The notes beneath the pieces were generated by a model. It did not search any database. It was not told where the DNA came from and saw nothing but the letters and a program-made list of their open reading frames with translations. The position numbers and the translations under genes were made by a program. Positions 8,352 through 18,163 of a stretch of DNA of 25,121 bases are shown piece by piece. How positions within the stretch are numbered: position 1 is the first letter of the stretch; each line of letters starts with the position of its first letter. The stretch is from UMGS1387 sp045539625. GTDB lineage: Bacteria; Bacillota; Clostridia; Oscillospirales; CAG-382. The DNA is taken from NCBI GenBank assembly GCA_045539625.1, contig JAZQFS010000010.1, forward strand, positions 1-25,121, written 5' to 3'.

Positions 8352-11300
8352 TCAGCTTATTTTTTTAATAACAATATTGTCAAACATATAGCTCATACTG
8401 TAATCGCCTGCGGGGTCTGTGTAGAAGGTAAACTGACCTGCATCAACTTCCTTTGCATCCTCGGGAATTGTGATTGTAGCCTTAACCTTCTGCCATCCGT
8501 CAGCAGGTGCGAATTTGCCTAAGTGGTGGATATGATTGGTATTGCCTTCAGCATCTGTGTATATTGCATTTGCAATAATATTAGTCTTTTCATCCATGTT
8601 GCCGTCAAAACGCTTTGTAAACTTAACATCTGCAGTAAGATGGTATGTAGCACCTGCTTCCCAGTTAACGTTCTGGCGTGCGTACAGCCAAGCCTTTTCC
8701 TGCTGTGCATCAATAAGATACGCATTGCTGCCTGTCTGCTCATCCTTAACAATTGAAATCTTAACTGCATTGCTTCCGTAGAAAGCAACTTCACTGCCTT
8801 CAGCATCGCCGTTCTTAAGATCTTCGGCATAGGGAAGACCGTTGTTCTTCTTAATGGAAGGATCGTAGCTGAGCTTGATATAATCAATTGAGAAAGTACC
8901 GCCCTTTCCGATGGGGTCGATTCTCAGTGCCGTAACATCGCCGTTCCATCCTGCAAGAGTACCAACAGGAAGCGTGTATTCAACAAACTTGCCGTTGTCC
9001 GCTGCTTTTATTTCGGCACTGGAGCACTTTGCCTGATTCCAGTTGGTTTCATTGGTTGTGGTGAAGTAGAGAGCTACGCCTGTATCTTCTTCAACATTTG
9101 CCTTCATTCTGATTGTAGCCTTGTTGAACTTGTTGGAGGGAAGAACAAGATTGCTTACTGTGTATCTAACGTCGTAGTTTTTGTTAGCTTCTCTGTAAAT
9201 CGCTTCGCCGTTAAGACAGCCGTCTGCAATTGTCATTGTACCGTCTGCTGCCGTAAAGCCTTCGGCATCACCGGGAACGTCAAATAACCATTCGCCGTCC
9301 TTGCGGTTCTTGAGAATTTCAACGTACTTTGCTTCGGCAGAATAAGCATCAATCTTGTTGCCCTCAATTGTGTAGGTAATTCCTGCTGTATCGTAAAGCC
9401 ATTTGAGCGGAACTTCCACAAGTCCGTCAACAAGAGCAATCTTTTCCTTGAGCTGTACTTCCTTGCCGTTAACAATAGCCTTGTCACTGCCGACAGTAAG
9501 GATTATCTCAGTGTCGTTCTTGCTTACAATCTTGAGAACGCCCGTCTTTCTTGACCACTCATAATAGTAGTTGTGAAGACTGAAGAAGCCATTGTAAGCA
9601 TCGGTTGTTACATAAACCTCATCGTTTCTGAATGCTGCGGGAATGTGGCTGTCAAACTTAAAGTTGTCAATGTAAAGCTGAGGAGGAAGCTGTTCATCGG
9701 AGTAACCGAGAAGCTCAACCTTCTTAACCTTAAATGTACCGGGCTTGTTTAAAATGTCAAATCTTAAACGATTTAATGTACCCTTCCAGTCCTTGCTTTC
9801 ACTAGTGTATACAATGTATTCCTGTGGCTCATCGCTTTCTTTAAGGGGAATTCTAAAGGTCTTGCTTTCACCCAGATTTGGGCTTTCCTGAGATGCATAG
9901 TACACTACAGACGTGTCTGCCGGAATGGAAGCCATTTCAAATCTTATTGCAGCAACCTCGGACATATCGATGTCGGCGGGGAATTCCGAGGCTTTAATTC
10001 TCAACGCAGGGTCGTTGTGATTTGTAACACCTATAGCAACGCCATTTTCATAGGAGAAAGAATCGGTGTGCATTTCAACCTCAAAGTCTTCGCCTTCAAA
10101 GGAAGCAATAACCTTTGCAGGAATCATGCCTTCGGATTCTTCCTTAAGGTAGTCAAGTCTTTCCATACTTGTCTTGGACTTGGGATAGAGGTGACCAAGT
10201 CTTGCTTTCTGCTGTTCTGTGGGATAAATATTGTTTTCGTGCTTTGTGTCGCCTGAGATAACCTCAGCTACGTTTTCAAGATAACCGAAGCCGTGAAGCT
10301 CAGGTGTAGGCATTACATAAGTACCTTCACCGAATTCGTTCCATGTGGAAACGATAAGCGTCTTGGACTTCCAGCCTTCTTCCTTGGGAAGATAGTCGTT
10401 CTTGATGTATTCAAGCACCTTCTTGTGATCTTCGAGAGATGCAAGATCTTTTCTTTCACCTGACCAGCCGATGTTGTTGAAACCAACTGAAACGGTAGGA
10501 ACAATGTGGATTTTCTTATGTTCCTGATTCTTCTGAAGTCTGGGAATAGTCTTGTTAGCATAGATACCGTCCTGCTGCCAGTGGTAAGCGTAAGAAGCAC
10601 TGCCGCCAAGGTCTGCCATCTTCTGGAAAGCATTTGCCGCTGTGTTGTGACCGTCAGCAAAGAATACAAGAACTCCGTCAAAGCCGTTAGCCTTGGCATC
10701 TTCGTTCATCCATTCAACTGCGGCCTTTGCGTTTGCAACTCCGCCGAAGGCTTCTTCAAACTTTGCATAGCTCCAAACAGTAAATACAATCTTGTTGTCG
10801 ATGGTGTAGTATCTGTCGTCAAGGAAATAGTAGTCCATCCAGTAAGACCAGATAAATTCCTTGAACTGTTCAAGACTCTTGCAGTTAACGCCTGAGTATT
10901 CCCACATGAAGGTGAACTTCATCATATCGGAGTACTTGGCGTTAAAGAAGCCGTCATGAAGTGCTTCGTTGTGGTTTGTTTTCTTCATGGGGACGGTAAT
11001 GTCGTTTTGTCCGCAGTACCAGCAAAGGTGCTGAACGTCAATACCGTTTTCAACCATAAACTTGATTTCCCAGTCGGCAACTTCCACAATACCTTCGTCA
11101 TAGTAACCGAGAGCAGGCTCAATATCCGAGAATGCGGAAACGGCACCCCAACCGCTGTGGTAGCCTTCTCTCCAGAGAGAACACATATTGAGGATTACAT
11201 CGTAACCGTCGTCTGTTACGGGAACGGGAACAGGACAGTAGTCGTCGTAATCGTGAGTCATGTAAACCTTAACGTCGTCAAAGTAAATCTTGCCTGATTC

Positions 11301-12962
11301 AGAACCGAAGATAACGCCGTCAACTGTCTCGGAATATTTGTCAAATGCAACGTTCTCCGCTACAACCTTGCCGTTAACCTTGTATGTAACAAGACCTGTT
11401 ACGGTATCAGCTTCAATTCTGAGAGTCTGCCAGATGTTGTTGTTGTGGAAACGAAGCTTTGTGCCGTCTGTCTTGAAGATGCCGTCGTTGTTTATTTTGA
11501 AAGTTGCAACTGCTTCGCCTGCACTTGTAAGTGACATATAACCTGTGTCGCCTTCAGTGGGGAAGAGCATAAGTGCTTCAAATACTACATCGCCCGAAAC
11601 CTTGTTAAAGGACTTCTTTGCGGTAGCCTTTCCTGAGAGAAAGCCGCTGTATAAGTCGTTGTAGTTCTGACCTGCTGTCTTGAAGATACCTGTTTCGCCG
11701 GTTGTTTCCCACTGCATAAGTGAGTCCTTGTTTGTATGAAGGAATATATCGTTGATGAGATAATCCTTGTATACGTCGCAACGGCTCATACCGATAGAAC
11801 CTGTTGATGCTTTGTCTGAGCCTATGTATACACGGGAAACGGTGTAATCGCCGGCATCAAATTCTCCGACTTTCTCGCCGTTGATGTAAAGTAAAGCTTT
11901 GTTCACGTCAAGGTCAACCTTGATTGTAAACTGGAAGTTGCTGTTTTTTACTGCAACTCCTGTGTCCTTACCGTTGAAGTAGAACTTGCCGCCCTTGGTT
12001 GTAAGACTTGCCACATCGTTCAGCTTGTCGTCGCAAAGTCTGAAGTATTTGCCGTCTTCGCACATTGAAAGTCTTCCTGCAAAGTCCCAGCCGACAAGAC
12101 CTTCGGTCACATCCTCAACATCTCGCCAAATCTCAACCTTGTGTTCTACAGATGCATCGTCAAGTCCGTTGGCTGTATTTGAGATAACGCCAAATCTGCC
12201 CCTGTTGTCGTAATTCCAAGGTGACTCGTTGTTAACCTGACCTTCTTTGAGAGTGCCGGGATCGGAAATAAGGTAGTAAGCATCGCCGTAGTCGGCATCG
12301 GTAAGAGTGCCTGAAAGTCTGCTTTCGGGAATTGCAACTCTGTTGATGATAGCTGCCGCTTCTGCTCGTGTGATGTTGTTGTTTGGCTTAAATGTTCCGA
12401 ATTCATCACTTCCCATTACAACGCCTGCATTGTAAAGCATAAGTACTTCATCAAAGTAAGCATTTGTGGAAGGAATGTCAGGAATTTTAGTTATGTTGTT
12501 TTTCTTGGTAAGAAAATCAGCAGGTACTGATTTTGAAAAAACAACTGCCATTTCTGCTCGTGTAATGTTTCTTGTGTAAGAATCGAACTGTCCGTCGGAG
12601 ATAATACCGTTCTTCACGGCATAATCAACATAGGGATCGTACCAATTCTTGCCGCCTTCAAATGCGGTGTTTTTGGTGTGGTAAGCATCGTTTACTCTTG
12701 AAGCAATTGTAATTGCCTGAGCAACGGTAACGTTACCTGTGGGGCTGAATTCGTTGTCTGCTGTGCCGTTCATAAAGCCGAGCTCATAAGAAGCTGCGAC
12801 AGATGCTGCAAACCATTTGTCGTTTGTAACATCAACGAATTGACCGTCTTTGTAGCTGTTAGCTTTTTTGAAATTAAAGCTGTCTACAGTTTTTGCCGAT
12901 GCAATCAAATATGATGAAATTGATGCAATCAGCAGGGTTGAGATTAAGAGTTTAAACTTCAT
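8352..12962 (-). CDS. SLH-anchored multimodular enzyme with GH99/WbsX-like catalytic domain
   Basis: 1536 residues. The ATG has AGGAG 9 nt upstream. Layout: signal peptide (1-23); three SLH domains (~42-95, 105-148, 158-210); two LamG/concanavalin-like domains (~245-405 and 450-570); a GH99/WbsX-like TIM-barrel domain (~587-905) with LCWYCGQ, MWEYSG and STWNEFGEGTYVMPT, where E876 and E879 are candidate catalytic residues. A beta-rich module follows (~950-1092), then a copper-amine-oxidase N-terminal-like stalk domain (~1105-1210), a second module like the first (~1220-1367) and a CBM4/9-like module (~1385-1536). GH99 and related enzymes act on alpha-mannans and other glycans. The likely role is glycan breakdown at the cell surface, but the substrate cannot be read from sequence. 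The SLH domains place it in the S-layer. It lies 65 nt after the esterase reading frame; no terminator or convincing promoter is visible in that gap. Confidence 0.88.
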   Translation of the reverse strand: MKFKLLISTLLIASISSYLIASAKTVDSFNFKKANSYKDGQFVDVTNDKWFAASVAASYELGFMNGTADNEFSPTGNVTVAQAITIASRVNDAYHTKNTAFEGGKNWYDPYVDYAVKNGIISDGQFDSYTRNITRAEMAVVFSKSVPADFLTKKNNITKIPDIPSTNAYFDEVLMLYNAGVVMGSDEFGTFKPNNNITRAEAAAIINRVAIPESRLSGTLTDADYGDAYYLISDPGTLKEGQVNNESPWNYDNRGRFGVISNTANGLDDASVEHKVEIWRDVEDVTEGLVGWDFAGRLSMCEDGKYFRLCDDKLNDVASLTTKGGKFYFNGKDTGVAVKNSNFQFTIKVDLDVNKALLYINGEKVGEFDAGDYTVSRVYIGSDKASTGSIGMSRCDVYKDYLINDIFLHTNKDSLMQWETTGETGIFKTAGQNYNDLYSGFLSGKATAKKSFNKVSGDVVFEALMLFPTEGDTGYMSLTSAGEAVATFKINNDGIFKTDGTKLRFHNNNIWQTLRIEADTVTGLVTYKVNGKVVAENVAFDKYSETVDGVIFGSESGKIYFDDVKVYMTHDYDDYCPVPVPVTDDGYDVILNMCSLWREGYHSGWGAVSAFSDIEPALGYYDEGIVEVADWEIKFMVENGIDVQHLCWYCGQNDITVPMKKTNHNEALHDGFFNAKYSDMMKFTFMWEYSGVNCKSLEQFKEFIWSYWMDYYFLDDRYYTIDNKIVFTVWSYAKFEEAFGGVANAKAAVEWMNEDAKANGFDGVLVFFADGHNTAANAFQKMADLGGSASYAYHWQQDGIYANKTIPRLQKNQEHKKIHIVPTVSVGFNNIGWSGERKDLASLEDHKKVLEYIKNDYLPKEEGWKSKTLIVSTWNEFGEGTYVMPTPELHGFGYLENVAEVISGDTKHENNIYPTEQQKARLGHLYPKSKTSMERLDYLKEESEGMIPAKVIASFEGEDFEVEMHTDSFSYENGVAIGVTNHNDPALRIKASEFPADIDMSEVAAIRFEMASIPADTSVVYYASQESPNLGESKTFRIPLKESDEPQEYIVYTSESKDWKGTLNRLRFDILNKPGTFKVKKVELLGYSDEQLPPQLYIDNFKFDSHIPAAFRNDEVYVTTDAYNGFFSLHNYYYEWSRKTGVLKIVSKNDTEIILTVGSDKAIVNGKEVQLKEKIALVDGLVEVPLKWLYDTAGITYTIEGNKIDAYSAEAKYVEILKNRKDGEWLFDVPGDAEGFTAADGTMTIADGCLNGEAIYREANKNYDVRYTVSNLVLPSNKFNKATIRMKANVEEDTGVALYFTTTNETNWNQAKCSSAEIKAADNGKFVEYTLPVGTLAGWNGDVTALRIDPIGKGGTFSIDYIKLSYDPSIKKNNGLPYAEDLKNGDAEGSEVAFYGSNAVKISIVKDEQTGSNAYLIDAQQEKAWLYARQNVNWEAGATYHLTADVKFTKRFDGNMDEKTNIIANAIYTDAEGNTNHIHHLGKFAPADGWQKVKATITIPEDAKEVDAGQFTFYTDPAGDYSMSYMFDNIVIKKIS

Positions 12963-12994
12963 ACACTCTCTCCTCTATTATTTATTTGTTTTTA

Positions 12995-13008
12995 TAAAAC
13001 ACGTTTTA
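12995..13008. repeat. Short inverted repeat upstream of the GH99-like gene
   Basis: TAAAAC (12995-13000) and GTTTTA (13003-13008) flank AC, making a compact 6-2-6 palindrome 33 nt upstream of the GH99-like start codon. Read on the - strand it overlaps TATAAA (12991-12996), a possible -10 without a recognisable -35. It could be an operator. It resembles, but does not match, the CcpA cre consensus, whose CG sits at the centre. Confidence 0.35.
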
Positions 13009-13027
13009 ATCGGGACGGGAATTACAG

Positions 13028-13657
13028 TCAGTCCTCAAATAACCAATCTATAACCCTTGTGTCCTCGTACGCAGGCTCCCAAGAATTGTGGTTAACACCG
13101 TGGAATACGGTGAATTTGGGATTTTACCCGGATTCTCGCATAGCATCTACCATTTCATAACTGTTTTTGGGAGGAACAACAGTGTCCACATCGCCGTGGA
13201 AAGCCCAAACCTGCGCCCTTATCCGTGAAGCACGCCAGGGAGTTCCGCCGCCGCAAACGGGTGCTGCTTTGTAGAATAATTCGGGTGCAAACATTATCAT
13301 TTCCCACGTGCCGTATCCGCCCATAGAAAGTCCGGAAACGGAAATTCTGTTTTTGTCAGCCTTGTATTGGTCTGCCATTTCGTTTATAAATTCTTTTAAC
13401 ATTGGTGCAAGATTTACCCAGACATATTCGTCGGGACATTGTGGGCATATAACAATGCCGGGAACATTGATGCTTCCGTTTCTTAAGTACTTAAGAGGAC
13501 CGTGTACAAATAGCTTTTCGTGGTCGTGACCTCTTTCTCCCGCACCGTGGAGAAATATAAGCATGGGAAGGTTTTCTTTTCCCTTTAGCTTATCATCTAT
13601 GTGTACCACATAATTGATTTCACCGTAGTATGGGTGCTTATAAATTTTGTTTTCCAT
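13028..13657 (-). pseudogene. PHB-depolymerase-like alpha/beta-hydrolase esterase, interrupted by in-frame TAA
   Basis: The ATG at 13657 has AAGGAGA 6 nt upstream. The open part runs 177 residues, to a TAA at 13124-13126. It carries the oxyanion region FLHGAGERG (35-43), nucleophile S111 in GLSMGGYG and acid D158 in HGDVDTVVPP. In the same frame past the stop, 31 more codons read NPKFTVFHGVNHNSW... to WLFED and a TGA at 13028-13030. That supplies the histidine of the triad (H190 if the stop is counted as 178). The full form would be about 209 residues, normal for small esterases of the COG4099/PHB-depolymerase type. A single base change from AAA, GAA or CAA explains the stop; a sequencing error is possible. 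It follows polC by 12 nt. The truncated product lacks the catalytic histidine and is probably inactive. Substrate unknown; no signal peptide. Confidence 0.85.
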
Positions 13658-13669
13658 AATGTATCTCCT

Positions 13670-16600
13670 TTAGAACAGTGATATTTGTTCATCATCTTCT
13701 GAAGTGTCAGCGGGTTTTGAAGACGCTTTTTTTGCAGGCTTCGGCGACTCTTGAACAGGAGCTGACGAAGCGGTTGTTCCGAACATATCAAGCTGATTGG
13801 TTTCGGATACATCGTCAAATACGCCGTTCTTTCTCATTATTTCAATAACGCCCTTGCCGATTTCAGCTTTCATACGCAAGTCTTCAACAGATAAAATTTC
13901 GCCTGCCTGACAGGCATCGTATATCGCCTGTGCCGCCGCATCTCCAAGACCGCCCATACTGCTGAAGGGGCATCTGATAGCTCCGTCCTCGGGTAAAAAC
14001 CATGAAGCATGTGACTTGGTAAGACTTGGTTTTAAGAACTTTATACCTCTTGCATACGCTTCGTTTACCATTTGAAGAATGGGAATCATATCGGCATCCT
14101 TGGGAGAAGCCGTCTTTTCTTTGATTTTCTTTTCGGTATCCGCCATAAAATCAACAACTGCCTGTTTTCCTTTGCAGCAAATTTCGGCGTCAAATCCTCC
14201 GGGTGCAACCGACAGAAAAGCAGCATAGAATTCAAGTGGTCTGTGCACCTTAAACCAACCCAGTCGAAGTGCCGACATAACATACGCCGCAGCATGTGCT
14301 TTAGGAAACATATATTTGATTTTCTGACATGAATCAATGTACCAGTCAGGCACACCGTGAGCTTTCATATCCTCGATGTACTCAGGCTTTAAGCCTTTGC
14401 CCTTACGTACATCCTCCATTATCTTGAAGGCTGTGCCGTTTTCAAGCCCGTACTGAATAAGACGTACCATAATGTTGTCACGGGTAGCAATTACGTTTGA
14501 AATTGTACAAGTACCGTTTAAAATAAGATCCTGAGCATTTCCAAGCCATACGTCTGTGCCGTGTGAAAGTCCCGAAATCTGCAGAAGGTCGGAGAAATTC
14601 TGAGGCTTTGAGTCCTCAATCATCTGCCGCACAAACTTTGTGCCGAATTCGGGAAGACCGAATGTGCCAACATTGCTTCCGATTTCTTCGGGAGTAACAC
14701 CCAGAGACTTTGTTGAAATAAACAGCTCCATAACCTCAGGGTCATACATTGGAAGCTCCAGCACGTTAAGTCCCGTAAACTTTTCCATCATCTTGTACTT
14801 GGTCGGAACATCGTGTCCAAGCTCATCAAGCTTAAGTATGGTATCATGAAGAAACTTGAAGGCGAAGTGGGTTGATACAATGTTGCTGTTCGGGTCTTCG
14901 GCAGGGTGCTGAATAGGGGTAAAGTCGTAAACCTCATACTCCTTGGGAACAACTATGATGCCTCCGGGGTGCTGACCTGTAGTTTTCTTAACACCGACAC
15001 AGCCGTTGGTAAGACGTTGTTCTTCTGCCTTGTTAAGAGTAAGTCCTCGTTCTTCAAGATACTTTTTAACATAGCCGTAAGCATTCTTATCGGCAACAGT
15101 ACCGATTGTACCTGCCTTGAATACGTTCTCAGCACCGAATAATTCTTCGGTGTATTTATGTACCTTGGCTTGAACATCGCCCGAAAAGTTAAGGTCGATA
15201 TCCGGAGACTTGTCACCGTGGAAACCTAGGAAGGTTTCAAATGGTATTTCGTGACCGTCACCCATCATTTCCGTTCCGCACTTGGGACAGGGTTTTGGCG
15301 GCAAGTCAAAGCCTGAGCCTACAGAGCCGTCGGTAATAAACTCAGAATACTTGCATTTTGAACATCTGTAATGAGGGGATAGGGGATTAACCTCTGAAAT
15401 TCCGCCCATTGATGCAACAAATGAAGAGCCAACAGAGCCTCTTGAGCCAACCAAATATCCGTTTTCTTCGCTGTATTTAACAAGTCTTCGTGCAATAACG
15501 TACAATACGGCAAAGCCGTGCTTGATAATGGAGTCAAGCTCCTTTTTGAGTCTGTCTTCAACAATCTGAGGAAGTGGATCACCGTAAAGCTCATGGGCAT
15601 ACTTGTAACAGTTGCTTGTAAGCTCTTCCTCGGCACCGTCAAGATGAGGTGTGAACGAGCCGTCGGGAATAGGCAGAATATCTTCAATCATATCTGCTAT
15701 TTTGTTGGTGTTTGTTACAACAATTTCATACGCTTTTTTAGGCTCAAGGTAGTCAAATTCTTTAAGCATTTCCTCTGTTGTTCTGTAGTAGAGAGGAATA
15801 TGCTTGTCCGCATCGGAAAACTTTTGACCTGCAAGTAAAATCTGACGGTAAATTTCGTCCGTTTCTTCATTAAAATGAACGTCGCCTGTGGCAACTACGG
15901 GTATACCAAGCTCATCACCGATCTTAATGATTGTCTTGTTGATGTCAATTAAAGCTTCTTTTCCCGAAACAATGCCTTTGTCAATCATAAACTGATTGTT
16001 TCCCAAGGGCTGTATTTCAAGATAGTCATAAAACTTTGCCATTTCGCAAAGGTCTGCCCATGGTTTTCCCGAAAGTACTGCTTGATATAATTCACCCGCT
16101 TCGCAGGCAGAACCGATAATGAGTCCTTCTCTGTGCTGTTCAAGCACCGTTTTGGGAATTCTTGGATGCCTGTGGTAGTAGTTAAGATTTGAATAAGAAA
16201 CAAGCTTGTACAGATTTTTAAGACCGACAAGATTCTTAACTAAAATAATCTGGTGATAACTCTTTATTTTCTTTGGATCGCAGGTACCTGCCATATTTTC
16301 AACCATCTGCGATAACAGAGTCACGCCTTCAGCATCAAGCTTTTCAACAAGCTTTGCAAAGATAAGCGCAAGCATATGAGCATCCTCAAAAGCTCTGTGA
16401 TGGTTGAAGTCGCCGAGATTAAAATATTTGCCGACAGCATCAAGCGTGTGCTTTTTAAGCTCAGGGTTTACGTATCTTGAAACTGATACTGTATCTATGT
16501 ATAACGGCTTAAATTCAATACCCAATGCATCGCAGTTGGTGCCGATAAAACCAATGTCAAAGGTTGCGTTGTGGGCAACATAAATACAACCCTTTGAAAA

Positions 16601-18148
16601 TTCAAGGAATTTCGGCATTACTTCCGAAATGTCAGGTGCGTCCTTCACCATTTCGTCGGATATGCCAGTAAGACGCTGTATTTCTTCACTTATAGGTACG
16701 TGGGGATTGACAAAGCTCTCAAATGTATCAAGAACTTTTCCGCCTTTGTAAAGGACTGCACCGATTTCGGTAATTTTGCAGTCTTTGGCGGAAAGACCTG
16801 TGGTTTCTATATCAAAAACACAGAAGGTGTCCTTTTGAAAATCTCCGTCTCCTTCGCCGAAGACAGCCTTTGCCGTGTCGTCTACAAAGTAGTCCTCAAT
16901 GCCGTATAAAACCTTGATATCAGCTTTTTGTTTTCTGATTGCGGCAAGTATTTCGGGAAAAGCCTGCACATTTCCATGGTCGGTTATGGCAACAGCCTTG
17001 TGTCCGTATCTTACTGCAGTTTTAATAACATCGCTGCATGAAAACACGCTGTCCATCGTGGAAAGGTTTGTGTGAAGATGAAGCTCAACTCTTTTTTCGG
17101 GAGCGTCATCTGTTTTCTTGATTCTTTTTATAAAGCCGATAGCAAGAGGACTAAGGGCAGGTGTGCCGTCAAACTTATCAATCTGTGCTCTTGCTTTCAT
17201 AATTATATTCTTGCCGTCGCAAATTTTGCTGTATTCTTCGTCCTTGTCAACGGAATAGAACATCTTGACTACGGCTGAAGCATCGTTGTCCGTTACGTAA
17301 AACGTGACAATACACTTGTCCTGCTTTTTTGAAAGCTTTTTCTCGTAGCCGAAGACCTCGCCGCATATAACAAAGGTGTCAGCTTCAACCGTCGCATTTC
17401 TTATAGGGATAATATTTATGTCTTTGACAGTGTTGTATACGTTTTCAATCTCTGATATATCAAATACCATACTGCCGCTTTTTGCAATACCGCTTGCGGT
17501 GTCAACCTCTGCAAAAGCTTCTTTGGAAAAATTTGCACTGTTGAGCGTTGTGCTTGCGGTTTCTGATATAATTTCCTCTTTTACATAGTCGGGCACAGGC
17601 ATTTTAAAATCAGGTAAAGACTCAATCCCTGCAAGGTCGTCGTATGAAAGCTCAGTAATTCCACAGAACTCAATATTGCGTTTTTCACAAAACATTTCTT
17701 CAATGATGTTGCTTATAAGCTTGTCGCAGCCTCCGCTTATCAGAAGATTTTTTCCGCCGTTCTGCAGGGAAATGTACACCGTACTTTCATCCTCGCTGAC
17801 CTCAGAGCCGTCAAGCTTTTCAATAAATGCGCCGCTGAAAAAACCGTTACCCGTGGAGCTTCTTCTTGAAAGCTCTATAAAAACGTGCTCAATATATCCA
17901 ACGTCAAAAGAGGTGTTTTGAAACGTCGGATGAATTTCCATTCTGTTCAGGCTGTACGCCGAAGCTATATCATTTTCAATTTTGGAAAGTATGTGAAAAG
18001 GAACGTAGGCGGGAAAAACTACGTTTGTACTTATGATTCTCAGTTCTTTGTCAGCTTTTGCACTGTATGAAATAACAGTTTCAAGAATTGCACTGTCTTC
18101 TTCGGAAGGAGAATATTTGCTGAATAACTCTAAAAAAGTTTTAGCCAT
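13670..18148 (-). CDS. polC: DNA polymerase III alpha subunit, PolC type
   Basis: 1492 residues, close to the usual PolC length. The ATG has AAAGGA about 11 nt upstream, overlapping the ispG stop. Domains in order: an N-terminal region (1-250), an OB fold (~255-345), the first part of a PHP domain (HLHT, 357-360; TDHGN, 389-393), and an inserted DEDD proofreading exonuclease (~440-600; D446, E448, HNATFD at 526-531, H584-x4-D589). The PHP remainder and polymerase core follow (GSRGSVGSSF at 901; PDIDLNF with D983 and D985), with a zinc site C929, C932, C954 and C957. This is the main replicative polymerase of low-GC Gram-positives. The order rseP-ispG-polC is widely conserved in Bacillota. The frame is intact throughout. 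Confidence 0.98.
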   Translation of the reverse strand: MAKTFLELFSKYSPSEEDSAILETVISYSAKADKELRIISTNVVFPAYVPFHILSKIENDIASAYSLNRMEIHPTFQNTSFDVGYIEHVFIELSRRSSTGNGFFSGAFIEKLDGSEVSEDESTVYISLQNGGKNLLISGGCDKLISNIIEEMFCEKRNIEFCGITELSYDDLAGIESLPDFKMPVPDYVKEEIISETASTTLNSANFSKEAFAEVDTASGIAKSGSMVFDISEIENVYNTVKDINIIPIRNATVEADTFVICGEVFGYEKKLSKKQDKCIVTFYVTDNDASAVVKMFYSVDKDEEYSKICDGKNIIMKARAQIDKFDGTPALSPLAIGFIKRIKKTDDAPEKRVELHLHTNLSTMDSVFSCSDVIKTAVRYGHKAVAITDHGNVQAFPEILAAIRKQKADIKVLYGIEDYFVDDTAKAVFGEGDGDFQKDTFCVFDIETTGLSAKDCKITEIGAVLYKGGKVLDTFESFVNPHVPISEEIQRLTGISDEMVKDAPDISEVMPKFLEFSKGCIYVAHNATFDIGFIGTNCDALGIEFKPLYIDTVSVSRYVNPELKKHTLDAVGKYFNLGDFNHHRAFEDAHMLALIFAKLVEKLDAEGVTLLSQMVENMAGTCDPKKIKSYHQIILVKNLVGLKNLYKLVSYSNLNYYHRHPRIPKTVLEQHREGLIIGSACEAGELYQAVLSGKPWADLCEMAKFYDYLEIQPLGNNQFMIDKGIVSGKEALIDINKTIIKIGDELGIPVVATGDVHFNEETDEIYRQILLAGQKFSDADKHIPLYYRTTEEMLKEFDYLEPKKAYEIVVTNTNKIADMIEDILPIPDGSFTPHLDGAEEELTSNCYKYAHELYGDPLPQIVEDRLKKELDSIIKHGFAVLYVIARRLVKYSEENGYLVGSRGSVGSSFVASMGGISEVNPLSPHYRCSKCKYSEFITDGSVGSGFDLPPKPCPKCGTEMMGDGHEIPFETFLGFHGDKSPDIDLNFSGDVQAKVHKYTEELFGAENVFKAGTIGTVADKNAYGYVKKYLEERGLTLNKAEEQRLTNGCVGVKKTTGQHPGGIIVVPKEYEVYDFTPIQHPAEDPNSNIVSTHFAFKFLHDTILKLDELGHDVPTKYKMMEKFTGLNVLELPMYDPEVMELFISTKSLGVTPEEIGSNVGTFGLPEFGTKFVRQMIEDSKPQNFSDLLQISGLSHGTDVWLGNAQDLILNGTCTISNVIATRDNIMVRLIQYGLENGTAFKIMEDVRKGKGLKPEYIEDMKAHGVPDWYIDSCQKIKYMFPKAHAAAYVMSALRLGWFKVHRPLEFYAAFLSVAPGGFDAEICCKGKQAVVDFMADTEKKIKEKTASPKDADMIPILQMVNEAYARGIKFLKPSLTKSHASWFLPEDGAIRCPFSSMGGLGDAAAQAIYDACQAGEILSVEDLRMKAEIGKGVIEIMRKNGVFDDVSETNQLDMFGTTASSAPVQESPKPAKKASSKPADTSEDDEQISLF

Positions 18149-18163
18149 TTATATGTACATCCT

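Noticed and set aside
12995..13008. CcpA cre site before the GH99-like gene
   Set aside because: The palindrome centre is not CG and the consensus TG/CA ends are missing, so it is reported only as an inverted repeat.
13124..13126. Reassigned or read-through TAA codon in the esterase
   Set aside because: Other genes in the window end normally at TAA or TGA and contain no internal TAA, so codon reassignment is not supported. No read-through context is recognisable.
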